Part shown: one piece after another, positions 1 through 3,617 of the stretch
How the letters are laid out: every line of letters starts with the position of its first letter
Numbering within the stretch: position 1 is the first letter of the stretch
Origin: an uncultured Pseudorhodobacter sp.
GTDB taxonomy: Bacteria > Pseudomonadota > Alphaproteobacteria > Rhodobacterales > Rhodobacteraceae
Direction of reading: 5' to 3'
Assembly: GCA_945957495.1 (NCBI GenBank)
Contig: CAMFLG010000162.1
Coordinates: 1-7,050 of the forward strand
DNA: 7,050 nucleotides
The notes under the pieces: generated by a model
Told to the model about the DNA's origin: nothing
Seen by the model: only the letters and a program-made list of their open reading frames with translations
Database searches by the model: none
Made by a program: the position numbers and the translations under genes

Positions 1-189
1 GCGCTTGTCGGCCTCCATCTTGTGCAGCGCCTTCATCCAGCCGGTCGCTTTTTTTTTCAGGCCGCACAGTTCCAGCATCTTGCCGTATTATTCGCGGTCC
101 GCGCCAGCTTCCGACGCCCGGTCGCGTTCATGGCCGATGTGCTTGTTGAACGTGTTGATGATCTTGTCGTGGTGGGTTCTAAGGTCCAT
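1..189 (-). pseudogene. Early phage gene interrupted by an in-frame TAA; continues past left edge
   Basis: The leftward frame starts at ATG 189-187, with a good Shine-Dalgarno (GAGGA, about 5 bases upstream). It reads 33 residues (MDLRTHHDKIINTFNKHIGH, then ERDRASEAGADRE) before TAA at 90-88. The same frame is then open to the window edge and encodes a charged, helical, protein-like stretch (YGKMLELCGLKKKATGWMKA, then LHKMEADKR). A single base change, GAA to TAA, would explain the break, because the two halves read as one protein. I do not recognise a named family; charged helical proteins like this are common in early regions of alphaproteobacterial prophages. Alternatives are a sequencing error, a genuine 33-residue product, or re-initiation at ATG 78-76. 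A run of nine T (49-57, three Lys codons) is another possible error or slippage site. Confidence 0.55.
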
Positions 190-190
190 T

Positions 191-292
191 TCAGTCCTCT
201 TGGTTGTTGAAACGCCCGCATCTCGCGTTGGGCCCTTGCGCCTGGTGACACCATTTGCGCCAAGAAATGCGAACCCGATGGGCACGCGGCAT
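191..292 (-). CDS. Possible 33-residue Arg-rich small protein
   Basis: Between the Cro-like gene and the interrupted gene there are about 118 bases, in which a short leftward ORF runs from ATG 292-290 to TGA 193-191. It would encode a basic peptide beginning MPRAHRVRISWRKWCHQAQG, with several Arg, two Trp and two Cys. Its stop lies one base upstream of the next ATG (TGA-A-ATG), an arrangement that suits translational coupling. Against it, the only purine-rich ribosome-binding candidate (GAGG) is about 13 bases upstream, which is too far to be convincing. No domain is recognised. If it is not a gene, this stretch is simply the spacer and ribosome-binding site for the leftward gene. Confidence 0.3.
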   Translation of the reverse strand: MPRAHRVRISWRKWCHQAQGPNARCGRFNNQED

Positions 293-307
293 GGTGCCGT
301 CACAGCC

Positions 308-556
308 TCAGCGATTGGCTGTCGGAATAGCCCTCGGGTGTTCTTTGGAAAAAAAGTCTTCGGGGGTCAGGTCGATTTCACCTCGACGCGCAGCCGCCAG
401 AAGCGCCTCAGCGTCCTCGTGCGGGACGACACCGCCCCGCCCGTTGCGCTCTTTGGGATAGGTCCACTTGTAGACCCAACTTTGGGTTCGGCCGCATATC
501 TTTGCGACCTTGGCTACGCCCCCAACCTTTTCGATAACCGTTTGTGCGATGTTCAT
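308..556 (-). CDS. Cro-like helix-turn-helix transcriptional regulator
   Basis: This is an 82-residue DNA-binding protein, probably the Cro-type partner of the CI-like repressor encoded divergently at 644. Residues about 12-32 (GGVAKVAKICGRTQSWVYKW) form a helix-turn-helix of the YdaS/Cro type: a Gly-Gly turn, AKVAKICG as the first helix, and TQSWVYKW as the recognition helix. It is followed by the Pro-rich linker and the ALLAAARRGEIDLTPEDFF tail often seen in prophage Cro-like proteins of this group. An upstream in-frame ATG at 574-572 adds six residues (MEVCFA), but it lies inside the operator palindrome 567-583, so I prefer ATG 556-554, with GGAAG about 11 bases upstream. The promoter is likely the TTGACT at 594-589, directly upstream of that operator. 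The function is inferred from the motif and the position next to ci. Confidence 0.8.
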   Translation of the reverse strand: MNIAQTVIEKVGGVAKVAKICGRTQSWVYKWTYPKERNGRGGVVPHEDAEALLAAARRGEIDLTPEDFFSKEHPRAIPTANR

Positions 557-566
557 AGCAAAGCAC

Positions 567-583
567 ACTTCCATAATCGAAGT
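567..583. promoter_or_regulatory. Operator O1 (leftward Cro-like promoter)
   Basis: The sequence ACTTCCATAATCGAAGT is a 17-bp palindrome with 5-bp arms ACTTC/GAAGT. It shares the arms and most of the centre with the copies at 1726-1742 and 1761-1777. Read leftward it lies five bases downstream of a TTGACT -35 candidate (594-589), so bound repressor would cover the -10 region of the Cro-like gene. It is probably bound by the CI-like repressor, the Cro-like protein, or both. Confidence 0.7.
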
Positions 584-595
584 CTTGAAGTCAAG
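584..595. promoter_or_regulatory. Overlapping divergent -35 candidates
   Basis: CTTGAAGTCAAG is a short palindrome. It contains TTGAAG on the + strand (585-590) and TTGACT on the - strand (594-589). The - strand hexamer is a good -35 match for the Cro-like gene. The + strand hexamer could serve the repressor gene, but no good -10 box is found 16-18 bases downstream, so that promoter is uncertain. Confidence 0.4.
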
Positions 596-601
596 CCTTA
601 C

Positions 602-618
602 TATTCCAATATGGCAAT
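602..618. promoter_or_regulatory. Degenerate operator-like site O2
   Basis: TATTCCAATATGGCAAT lies inside a larger imperfect palindrome, CTATTCCAATATGGCAATAG (601-620), whose arms match at 8 of 10 positions. It agrees with operator O5 (1761-1777) at 11 of 17 positions, including the TTC..A.ATGG core. Its centre is 35 bp from O1, the same centre-to-centre distance as between the two operators at 1726-1777. Confidence 0.4.
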
Positions 619-622
619 AGCG

Positions 623-643
623 ATATTTCTACTTTAGAAATAT
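623..643. promoter_or_regulatory. 21-bp perfect palindrome abutting the ci start (O3 candidate)
   Basis: The arms ATATTTCTA (623-631) and TAGAAATAT (635-643) are perfect inverted repeats around CTT. The palindrome ends at the base before ATG 644. Its inner 17 bp (625-641) match operator O4 at 11 of 17 positions, including TTCTA and GAA. It could be an autoregulatory operator for the repressor gene, or an RNA hairpin at the extreme 5' end of its message. Confidence 0.5.
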
Positions 644-1258
644 ATGAAGGGCATGGATATCATGTGGATCAGGCAACAGCTTGCATTGGCAGGAAAAACC
701 CAAGGTGACTTGGGCGATGCCGTCGGCTTAACGTCGGTGCAGATCAACAAGATTTTGCAGGGCGGCAGGCGCCTGAAGGCAGACGAGGCCGACCGTATCA
801 GAAAGTTCTTCGGCTTCTCTTTGCCTGAGGAAAGGCCGTCAACGATACCCGTGGTTGGTCGGGTCGGCGCAGGCGACTATGTTGAGTTGGTGGACGCATA
901 TGAGAAGGGCAGCGGTCTTTACCATATTGCGCGCCCTCAGTGGGTTCCATCGCATGGCGTTGCGGCGGCTGAAATTGTCGGATCGTCTGCCGAACCGTGG
1001 GCGCTGTCCGGTGACATCATTTTTTGGCAGCGCGCGGCGATCACGGTGTTCCCGGATGATCTTGGCCGACCCGTTGTTGCCGAAACTGCTGATGGCAAAG
1101 TCATGCTGAAGAGGCTGGCGAACGGTCAGGACGCGGGCCGGTGGTCCCTTCTTTCCATCAATCCGACGCACCCCAACGTGATGAACGTTGAACTCAAGTG
1201 GGCGGCGCGCGTTCTTCCTGTTCTGCCGCGCGACGATGTGCGCTACTTGGAACCATAG
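644..1258 (+). CDS. CI-like phage repressor, HTH plus S24 autoprotease domain
   Basis: This 204-residue protein is the likely lysogeny repressor. The N-terminus (about 5-55) is an XRE-type helix-turn-helix: KTQGDLGDAVGLTSVQINKI, then LQGGRRL. The C-terminal half is a LexA/CI-type S24 domain. The probable self-cleavage site is Ala76-Gly77 in VGRVGAGDY. The catalytic Ser is probably Ser115 in GSSAEP, and the Lys is Lys156 in MLKRL, 41 residues later, which fits the family spacing. The usual Met after the Ser is Ala here. Conserved S24 features SGDIIFW, LGRPVV and LLSINP are present. The start is uncertain. ATG 644 has no Shine-Dalgarno and would suit a leaderless message; ATG 662 has GAAGGG 10 bases upstream and would remove six residues. 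By family logic, SOS/RecA-stimulated cleavage would induce the prophage. It likely binds the palindromes around 567-641 and 1726-1777. Confidence 0.88.
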   Translation: MKGMDIMWIRQQLALAGKTQGDLGDAVGLTSVQINKILQGGRRLKADEADRIRKFFGFSLPEERPSTIPVVGRVGAGDYVELVDAYEKGSGLYHIARPQWVPSHGVAAAEIVGSSAEPWALSGDIIFWQRAAITVFPDDLGRPVVAETADGKVMLKRLANGQDAGRWSLLSINPTHPNVMNVELKWAARVLPVLPRDDVRYLEP

Positions 1259-1671
1259 ATCGACCGCAGCAGCGCCAGTGTGGCGATCCCCTTGGCCAAC
1301 AGAGGGGCTGCCCCGACGACAAGAAAGACCAACACGCGGTTCTTTTGCTCCCTCGCATAGTGCGCGAGCCCCGGAGAGTATCCATCATCCGGCCATGCCA
1401 CGCGGTGCGCGAAATCAGCGTCAAATCCCTGGACGATGAGCCACAGCAGGCCCGACATGATTGCTCCAGACAGCACAACCGCCATCGCATGTCGCCCCAG
1501 CCCTGCCCCCCATCGAATCTGCACGGCCACATACTGCCCCTGAAGATAGATCATGACGCCCGCCACAATGCCGCCAACCAGCGCGGCGGATAGGTTCATC
1601 CCCTCGTCGTAGACCAGAGCGGTGCAGACCTTGTAAAAGACAAACGCCGCAAACCCCCAACCAACATACAT
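1243..1671 (-). CDS. Small four-helix membrane protein, unknown function
   Basis: This encodes a 142-residue, strongly hydrophobic protein with about four predicted membrane segments: residues 3-21, 27-52, 61-83 and 112-136 (for example VLVFLVVGAAPLL). A polar loop (about 84-111) lies between the third and fourth. I chose ATG 1671-1669 because GGGGGA sits eight bases upstream; an in-frame TTG at 1722 would add a polar 17-residue extension and lacks a comparable site. No family is recognised. It is leftward among rightward genes, sits next to the repressor, and shares the control region 1672-1834 with the early operon. That position is typical of prophage accessory genes expressed in the lysogen, such as superinfection-exclusion membrane proteins, but this role is only an inference. 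Its 3' end overlaps the 3' end of the repressor gene by 16 bp. Confidence 0.75.
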   Translation of the reverse strand: MYVGWGFAAFVFYKVCTALVYDEGMNLSAALVGGIVAGVMIYLQGQYVAVQIRWGAGLGRHAMAVVLSGAIMSGLLWLIVQGFDADFAHRVAWPDDGYSPGLAHYAREQKNRVLVFLVVGAAPLLAKGIATLALLRSIYGSK

Positions 1672-1725
1672 TTTCGGAATCCCCCATCCATTTTGGCAGG
1701 GTGCGTCCTTCGTTACGGGCAATCA

Positions 1726-1742
1726 ACTTCTAAAATCGAAGT
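1726..1742. promoter_or_regulatory. Operator O4 (early-operon control region)
   Basis: ACTTCTAAAATCGAAGT has perfect 5-bp arms, extending to 6 bp when flanking bases are included (AACTTC/GAAGTT, 1725-1743). It matches O5 at 16 of 17 positions and is centred 35 bp upstream of it. It lies between the start of the membrane-protein gene and the early operon, so a bound repressor could affect both directions. Confidence 0.75.
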
Positions 1743-1750
1743 TTTTGCTC

Positions 1751-1779
1751 TTGACGTGACACTTCTAAAATGGAAGTCT
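1751..1779 (+). promoter_or_regulatory. Candidate early rightward promoter
   Basis: TTGACG at 1751-1756 is a good -35 hexamer placed between operators O4 and O5. The best -10-like hexamer nearby, TAAAAT (1766-1771), is only nine bases away, so it must pair with a weaker -35 upstream, such as TTGCTC. At the normal 17-base spacing from TTGACG the hexamer is the poor AAGTCT. Either way the core promoter overlaps O5. The same TTGAC-then-operator layout occurs at the leftward promoter. Confidence 0.5.
1761..1777. promoter_or_regulatory. Operator O5 (early-operon control region)
   Basis: ACTTCTAAAATGGAAGT has arms ACTTC/GAAGT, four bases after TTGACG (1751-1756). Read in the direction of transcription, it matches O1 (also read in its own promoter's direction) at 14 of 17 positions, including the asymmetric ending ATGGAAGT. 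A bound repressor would block the rightward early promoter. Confidence 0.75.
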
Positions 1780-1798
1780 GTTCCTACCGGAGCGACAC

Positions 1799-1819
1799 AT
1801 GAGCCTCCGAAAACATTAA
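1799..1819 (+). other. Six-codon leader ORF (possible leader peptide)
   Basis: ATG 1799 is followed by MSLRKH and TAA, ending 15 bases before the start of the next gene. It has its own Shine-Dalgarno, GGAG, six bases upstream, which is better spaced than the one for the downstream gene. CTCCG inside this mini-ORF (1805-1809) can pair with CGGAG (1821-1825), which includes the ribosome-binding site of the gene at 1835. The pairing is only 5 bp, and GGAG could instead pair with CTCC at 1829-1832, so any role is speculative. Confidence 0.25.
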
Positions 1820-1834
1820 CCGGAGAACCTCCAC

Positions 1835-2200
1835 ATGAATCTCAATACCATGAAGGCTGCCATTGCGCTGCTTGAGCAAATGGAATCCGCACCGTCCGGC
1901 AATCCCGCATCGCCCATTGGTCAGGTTGGCCGCAAAGTGATTGTGCGCAGCCGCGATGCCGGTGTGATCTATGGCGAATACACCGGCAACGACGGCAGCA
2001 CCATCCACCTGAAAAATGGCGTGCAGATGTGGAAGTGGTTTGCAGCCAAGGGCATCAGCCTGATCGACGTTGCCACCTACGGCGTCAAGAAATCCGACTG
2101 CAAGTTTTCCGCCGCTACCGCAACCGTCACAATTTTCAACGCCTGCGCGATGCTCGACGTGACCGATGTTGCCGCCGCCAGCATCGAGGCCGTGAAATGA
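1835..2200 (+). CDS. DUF6948-like phage protein
   Basis: This is a 121-residue soluble protein and the first real gene of the rightward early operon. After a helical N-terminus (1-20) and a Ser/Pro linker comes a compact domain from about residue 30. It runs GRKVIVRSRDAGVIYGEYTG, a Lys-Asn-Gly turn, MWKWFAAKGISLIDVATYGV, then a SDCKFS block followed by a beta-rich end. This pattern (K-V-I-V-R..AGV..G, W-x-W, S-x-x-x-x-A..G, CKFS) is what I remember for DUF6948, a phage family of unknown function; I cannot run the profile here. GGAG lies nine bases upstream of ATG. The stop overlaps the next start (ATGA). It is downstream of operators O4 and O5, so it is probably silent in the lysogen and expressed early on induction. 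Confidence 0.8.
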   Translation: MNLNTMKAAIALLEQMESAPSGNPASPIGQVGRKVIVRSRDAGVIYGEYTGNDGSTIHLKNGVQMWKWFAAKGISLIDVATYGVKKSDCKFSAATATVTIFNACAMLDVTDVAAASIEAVK

Positions 2201-2466
2201 CTATCACACGCTTCAATGACTACGATCCGGCAAAGGACGGGGACGGGTCCGGGGACGGGTCCGGGTCCGGGTCCGGGGACGGGTCCGGGTCCGGGTCCGG
2301 GTACGGGGACGGGTCCGGGTCCGGGTCCGGGGACGGGTCCGGGTACGGGGACGGGTACGGGTCCGGGTCCGGGTCCGGGTCCGGGTCCGGGTACGGGTCC
2401 GGGGACGGGTCCGGCTCCGGGGACGGCGACGGGTCCGGCTCCGGGGACGGCGACGGATACCTGTGA
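2197..2466 (+). CDS. Gly-Ser/Asp/Tyr dipeptide-repeat protein
   Basis: This 89-residue protein has a 13-residue unique head (MTITRFNDYDPAK). The rest of it (14-87) is 37 uninterrupted X-Gly dipeptides, where X is Ser, Asp or Tyr only, ending Tyr-Leu. By my count the X positions including the last Tyr are 21 Ser, 12 Asp and 5 Tyr. It is acidic, has no hydrophobic core and is presumably disordered. The start is supported by the ATGA overlap with the preceding gene and GAGG seven bases upstream; the end is supported by the GTGA overlap with the following gene. The repeat DNA has no stop in any of the six frames, so frame choice rests on those junctions and the head sequence. From memory, similar Gly-rich ORFs sit beside DUF6948-like genes in other phages; this should be checked. 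The function is unknown. Confidence 0.8.
   Translation: MTITRFNDYDPAKDGDGSGDGSGSGSGDGSGSGSGYGDGSGSGSGDGSGYGDGYGSGSGSGSGSGYGSGDGSGSGDGDGSGSGDGDGYL
2236..2460 (+). repeat. Hexanucleotide repeat GGG(TCC/GAC/TAC), with two 24-bp units at the 3' end
   Basis: About 37 six-base units of the form GGN-NNC encode the X-Gly tract. Of 37 Gly codons, 32 are GGG, four are GGC and one is GGA. The GGC codons occur only in the last part, where a 24-bp unit is present twice in perfect tandem (2407-2430 and 2431-2454). GGG runs every six bases fit the G-quadruplex pattern G3-N3-G3-N3-G3-N3-G3 on the coding strand and in the mRNA. Unit gain or loss by slippage never changes the frame. Confidence 0.9.
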
Positions 2467-2648
2467 GCGACTACTACGATGAATTTGCCGCAAAGCAGGC
2501 CGCGCGCCACGCGGAAGAACAGGCTCGGTATCTGGCCTATCAGGCCGCCCAAGCCCGCCTGCCGCCGAACTCGCGGGACTTCATCGACCCGACCGCGGGC
2601 GACGTGCGCCGCAGCTTTTACGAAACCCTCTCTCTGCGTGGAGACTGA
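2463..2648 (+). CDS. Small charged helical protein, unknown function
   Basis: This 61-residue protein starts with GTG, which overlaps the previous stop (GTGA), so translation is probably coupled. No strong separate Shine-Dalgarno is visible. The first half (MSDYYDEFAAKQAARHAEEQ, then ARYLAYQAAQARL) should be one long amphipathic, Ala- and Glu-rich helix. The second half, PPNSRDFIDPTAG and VRRSFYETLSLRGD, is polar. There is no signal peptide, membrane segment or metal motif, and I do not recognise a family. It belongs to the compact early operon 1835-3436 and would be co-expressed with its neighbours. The high Ala/Arg content fits the local GC-rich codon use. Confidence 0.65.
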   Translation: MSDYYDEFAAKQAARHAEEQARYLAYQAAQARLPPNSRDFIDPTAGDVRRSFYETLSLRGD

Positions 2649-2649
2649 A

Positions 2650-2850
2650 ATGTCGAACAAACCTGTAAACCTCGGCCCCCAACTGAAGGGCGACTATGTG
2701 CGGACGGCAGAGGCGTACTACGAAGCACATCCCACGTCTGACGTTATCGACCTGCGCTGGTTGAGCAAACTTGCGTGGCGGGTTGTGACGCACGGCGCGG
2801 CATTTGTCGCCGGGATCGTCGTCTGCGCCCATGTTGGCGGCCTGCTCTGA
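2650..2850 (+). CDS. Small protein with one C-terminal membrane helix
   Basis: This 66-residue product begins MSNKPVNLGPQLKGDYVRTA. ATG follows the previous stop by one base, and GGAG lies six bases upstream, a good ribosome-binding site. The N-terminal 45 residues are polar. The last 20 or so (THGAAFVAGIVVCAHVGGLL) are a hydrophobic stretch able to span the membrane, preceded by basic residues (KLAWRVV). That suggests a tail-anchored inner-membrane protein with the N-terminus in the cytoplasm. No family is recognised. Its place between two small soluble early proteins does not reveal its role; small membrane proteins in early phage operons often target host functions, but nothing here shows which. 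Confidence 0.65.
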   Translation: MSNKPVNLGPQLKGDYVRTAEAYYEAHPTSDVIDLRWLSKLAWRVVTHGAAFVAGIVVCAHVGGLL

Positions 2851-3017
2851 TGCGCCCTGAGCCCACCTTGGCCAAGAAGATCGAAACTTTGGCCGACGAG
2901 GGCGAACTCACCGGCTTTGAAGGCCAGTTGCGCGCCGATGGGCGGATGACGCCGGAACTGAAAAACCAAATCGAAATGCGCCGCCACGTGTTGCGGACGA
3001 TGAAAGGATGGAAGTGA
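2850..3017 (+). CDS. Small basic/acidic helical protein, unknown function
   Basis: This 55-residue protein (MRPEPTLAKKIETLADEGEL and onward) has a start that shares one base with the previous stop (TGATG), indicating termination-reinitiation coupling; no clear Shine-Dalgarno is needed or seen. The sequence predicts two or three helices: residues 5-17, 20-30 (GFEGQLRADGR) and 33-52 (MTPELKNQIEMRRHVLRTMK). It has no Cys, membrane segment or signal. I do not recognise a family. The pattern of two Lys/Arg-rich helices around an acidic middle would suit a small nucleic-acid or protein-binding factor, but this is only an inference from composition. Confidence 0.6.
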   Translation: MRPEPTLAKKIETLADEGELTGFEGQLRADGRMTPELKNQIEMRRHVLRTMKGWK

Positions 3018-3019
3018 CC

Positions 3020-3436
3020 ATGGATAACTCTCGCATTGTTTTTCTGATCAACGATCAGGCCCGCGCCGTGATGGGCACCTATGAGGACAACGCTGCGGCG
3101 GAGATGTTCAAGACGATGGACCCGACAGTTGCCGTTGGTGATCTGGTCGCCGTCGAATCTACCACGCGCCACCGGGTTACGGTGGTCAAGGTGACGGCGG
3201 TTGATGTGGACGTGAACTTTGACGCCACGACGCCGCTGAAATGGATCGTGCAGCGGCTGAACATGCCCGCATTCAACGCGATCATTGCCAGCGAGTCGCA
3301 GGCGATCAGCGCCGTCCAGGCGGCCGAACTGCGGCGCAAGAAGGATGAACTGCGCAAGACGATGTTTGCGGATCACGAGGCGAGCATTGCCGCCCTGACG
3401 CTGACCAACCGGTCGTCGGATTCCGTCACCGAATAA
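3020..3436 (+). CDS. Early phage protein with beta domain and C-terminal coiled helix
   Basis: This is a 138-residue protein and the last gene of the first early operon. The N-terminal two thirds (FLINDQARAVMGTYEDNAAA, then MFKTMDPTVAVGDLVAVEST) look like a small beta-barrel-type fold rich in Val: TTRHRVTVVKVTAVDVDVNF. The tail (about 92-120, SQAISAVQAAELRRKKDELR) is a charged helix probably forming a coiled coil. The layout resembles conserved hypothetical proteins from phage early regions that I know only as unnamed. An ATG at 3008 would add four residues but has no usable ribosome-binding site; ATG 3020 has GGAAG five bases upstream, so I chose it, leaving two bases after the previous stop. 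About 50 bases downstream is a strong terminator. Confidence 0.7.
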   Translation: MDNSRIVFLINDQARAVMGTYEDNAAAEMFKTMDPTVAVGDLVAVESTTRHRVTVVKVTAVDVDVNFDATTPLKWIVQRLNMPAFNAIIASESQAISAVQAAELRRKKDELRKTMFADHEASIAALTLTNRSSDSVTE

Positions 3437-3487
3437 CAGGAATGGATGGCGTGCCCTAGTGCCTTAAGCCCCATAGGAGCGCCTCTT

Positions 3488-3516
3488 AGGAAGACCATGC
3501 GGTCTTCCTGCTTTTT
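3488..3516 (+). terminator. Strong intrinsic terminator
   Basis: The stem AGGAAGACC (3488-3496) / GGTCTTCCT (3501-3509) is a perfect 9-bp pairing with a four-base ATGC loop. It is followed after GC by TTTTT (3512-3516). It lies 51 bases after the stop of the last gene in the first early operon, so it should end that transcript. Confidence 0.88.
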
Positions 3517-3531
3517 GTCTGAAGACAAAAA
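3512..3531 (+). other. Hairpin sharing the terminator U tract
   Basis: TTTTTGTCT (3512-3520) and AGACAAAAA (3523-3531) are perfect 9-bp inverted repeats around GA. The 5' arm begins with the U tract of the terminator just upstream. Pairing of the U tract with the A tract could stabilise read-through transcripts. On the opposite strand it could serve as a weak terminator, but there is no leftward gene nearby to need one. Confidence 0.5.
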
Positions 3532-3537
3532 ACCAGC

Positions 3538-3596
3538 GGGGTTAACGGGACAAGAACGTGGGGCCTCTAAGGCGAAGTAACCGTTCCGTTAACCCC
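3538..3596 (+). other. Long-loop inverted repeat GGGGTTAACGG / CCGTTAACCCC
   Basis: The arms 3538-3548 and 3586-3596 are perfect 11-bp inverted repeats. In RNA they can be extended by G-U, A-U and C-G pairs (3549-3551 with 3583-3585) to about 14 bp, closing a loop of about 31 bases. The 3' arm shares three C (3594-3596) with the next hairpin. In DNA it could also be a protein-binding dyad. Confidence 0.6.
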
Positions 3597-3610
3597 TTGC
3601 TATTCAAGGG
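3594..3610 (+). promoter_or_regulatory. Ribosome-binding-site hairpin before the zinc-ribbon gene
   Basis: CCCTTG (3594-3599) and CAAGGG (3605-3610) form a perfect 6-bp stem with a five-base CTATT loop. The 3' arm is most of the Shine-Dalgarno AAGGGA (3606-3611), six bases before ATG 3618. Folding would hide the ribosome-binding site. Competition with the long inverted repeat over C3594-3596 makes this a candidate RNA switch. Confidence 0.45.
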
Positions 3611-3617
3611 ACTGCTG

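Larger units (their letters stand above)
3437..3617 (+). other. Intergenic RNA-structured region between two early operons
   Basis: No credible gene is seen in these 181 bases. The stretch holds an intrinsic terminator (3488-3516), a second hairpin that reuses its U tract (3512-3531), an 11-bp inverted repeat with a long loop (3538-3596), and a hairpin over the next ribosome-binding site (3594-3610). I found no convincing promoter, so the downstream operon may depend on read-through past the terminator or on an alphaproteobacterial promoter I cannot recognise. Confidence 0.6.

Noticed and set aside
5..637. A 210-codon rightward open frame across the left end
   Set aside because: It runs opposite to the Cro-like gene and the interrupted gene, shows no domain, and its composition is that of a shadow frame in GC-rich DNA. 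It also passes straight through the operator region.
2236..2460. CRISPR-like or other array
   Set aside because: The units are six bases with no spacers and keep a protein frame. This is a coding microsatellite, not a repeat-spacer array.
2216..2482. Rightward Gly-Thr/Gly-Pro frame over the same repeat
   Set aside because: It is another stop-free reading of the hexamer, with no ribosome-binding site or fit to neighbouring stops and starts.
2077..2660. Long leftward Pro-rich frames over the repeat
   Set aside because: The hexamer repeat cannot form a stop in any frame, so these are automatic. The rightward frame is supported by its junctions with both neighbours and by its unique head.
2744..3376. 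A 210-codon leftward frame
   Set aside because: It is antisense to three rightward early genes that have coupled starts and stops. The residues are low-complexity Arg/His-rich and match no fold I know.
3558..3617. GTG start extending the zinc-ribbon protein upstream
   Set aside because: It has no ribosome-binding site, and the extension covers the structured leader. ATG 3618 has a Shine-Dalgarno at proper spacing and begins right at the first Cys knuckle.
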